Assembly (NCBI GenBank): GCA_019245455.1
Contig: JAFARM010000253.1
Span: 1-5,999, forward strand
Length of the DNA: 5,999 nucleotides
Reading direction: 5' to 3'
From: Sphingomonadaceae bacterium
GTDB lineage: Bacteria > Pseudomonadota > Alphaproteobacteria > Sphingomonadales > Sphingomonadaceae
Made by a program: the position numbers and the translations under genes. Shown piece by piece: positions 5,675-5,999 of this stretch (positions are counted from its first letter, which is position 1; the number at the start of each line of letters is the position of its first letter). Below the pieces are notes generated by a model, which saw nothing but the letters and a program-made list of their open reading frames with translations, had not been told where the DNA came from and made no database searches.

Positions 5675-5999
5675 GTGCCGCCAGCCGATCCGTCCACCCC
5701 GCCGGCCGGCCGCGAGCCACCGGTCGGCGGCACCTATGCCAAGTACGTCCTGGCGCTGCTGACGCTGGTCTATGCGATCAACTTCATCGACCGGCAGATC
5801 CTGTCGATCCTGGCCGAGGACATCAAGCGCGACCTGCACCTGACGGACGCGCAGCTCGGCTTCCTTTACGGCACCGCCTTCGCCGTGTTCTACGCGCTGT
5901 TCGGCATCCCGCTCGGACGGTTGGCCGACAACTGGTTTCGCGTCCGGCTGCTCAGCCTCGGGCTCGCCGTCTGGTCGGCGATGACCGTCCTGTCGGGGC
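5675..5999 (+). CDS. MFS transporter, Spinster-like, N-terminal part (cut by window end)
   Basis: The first 108 codons are present and the gene runs off the window. After a Pro-rich cytoplasmic tail (1-20), membrane segment 1 spans about 24-43 with the NFIDRQ signature (36-41). Segment 2 is about 62-80 (GFLYGTAFAVFYALFGIPL), followed by the loop motif GRLADNWFRVR (81-91), a form of MFS motif A with Asp85 and Arg89. Segment 3 begins near 92. NFxDRQ and this loop are typical of Spinster-like and organic-anion MFS carriers that are abundant in sphingomonads. The substrate cannot be predicted. The GTG start at 5675 follows the FKBP stop by 81 bases, with no terminator hairpin seen between them, so co-transcription is possible. 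Confidence 0.88.
   Translation, partial: MPPADPSTPPAGREPPVGGTYAKYVLALLTLVYAINFIDRQILSILAEDIKRDLHLTDAQLGFLYGTAFAVFYALFGIPLGRLADNWFRVRLLSLGLAVWSAMTVLSG

Overview
The window is very GC-rich DNA with typical proteobacterial gene packing, all on the + strand. Several features point to an alphaproteobacterium, most likely a sphingomonad (Sphingomonadaceae/Erythrobacteraceae): a PEP-CTERM tail of the PEPxxWALMVAGFG...RRR type, a Spinster-like MFS transporter, and palindromic repeats of the GTCATCCCCGC...GCGGGG and GTCATGCTGG...CCAGCATCCA types. This placement is inferred from protein and repeat style, not from a marker gene.

Layout: (1) positions 1-58 hold the last codons of an unidentified upstream gene. 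(2) Positions 61-132 are a large inverted repeat (REPIN-like) that fills most of the gap before the next gene. (3) Positions 154-3855 encode a complete 1233-residue bifunctional malonyl-CoA reductase (mcr), the four-SDR-fold enzyme known from the Chloroflexus 3-hydroxypropionate bi-cycle and from some sphingomonads. It reduces malonyl-CoA via malonate semialdehyde to 3-hydroxypropionate. (4) Positions 3856-4247 are a repeat-rich stretch: a second family of REPIN-like palindromes occurs twice (3866-3957 and 4074-4165), and between them lies a diverged duplicate of the last ~73 bp of mcr (about 3989-4061). The arrangement reads as a tandem duplication of one unit, mcr 3' end plus REPIN, whose second copy has lost the mcr stop codon frame through a net 7-bp deletion. 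(5) Positions 4248-5204 encode a secreted SGNH/GDSL hydrolase with a C-terminal PEP-CTERM sorting signal. (6) Positions 5201-5593 encode a single-domain FKBP-type peptidyl-prolyl isomerase whose GTG start overlaps the hydrolase stop (GTGA). (7) From 5675 to the window edge runs the N-terminal part of an MFS transporter.

Functionally, mcr stands alone here as a central-carbon/CO2-fixation-type enzyme; no carboxylase or propionyl-CoA synthase is visible in the window. The hydrolase and FKBP genes look translationally coupled and form a separate unit, with the transporter possibly following in the same transcript. The parts that most merit a second look are the mcr-tail/REPIN duplication, the shared architecture of the two repeat families, and the open frame that joins the duplicated mcr tail to the hydrolase.
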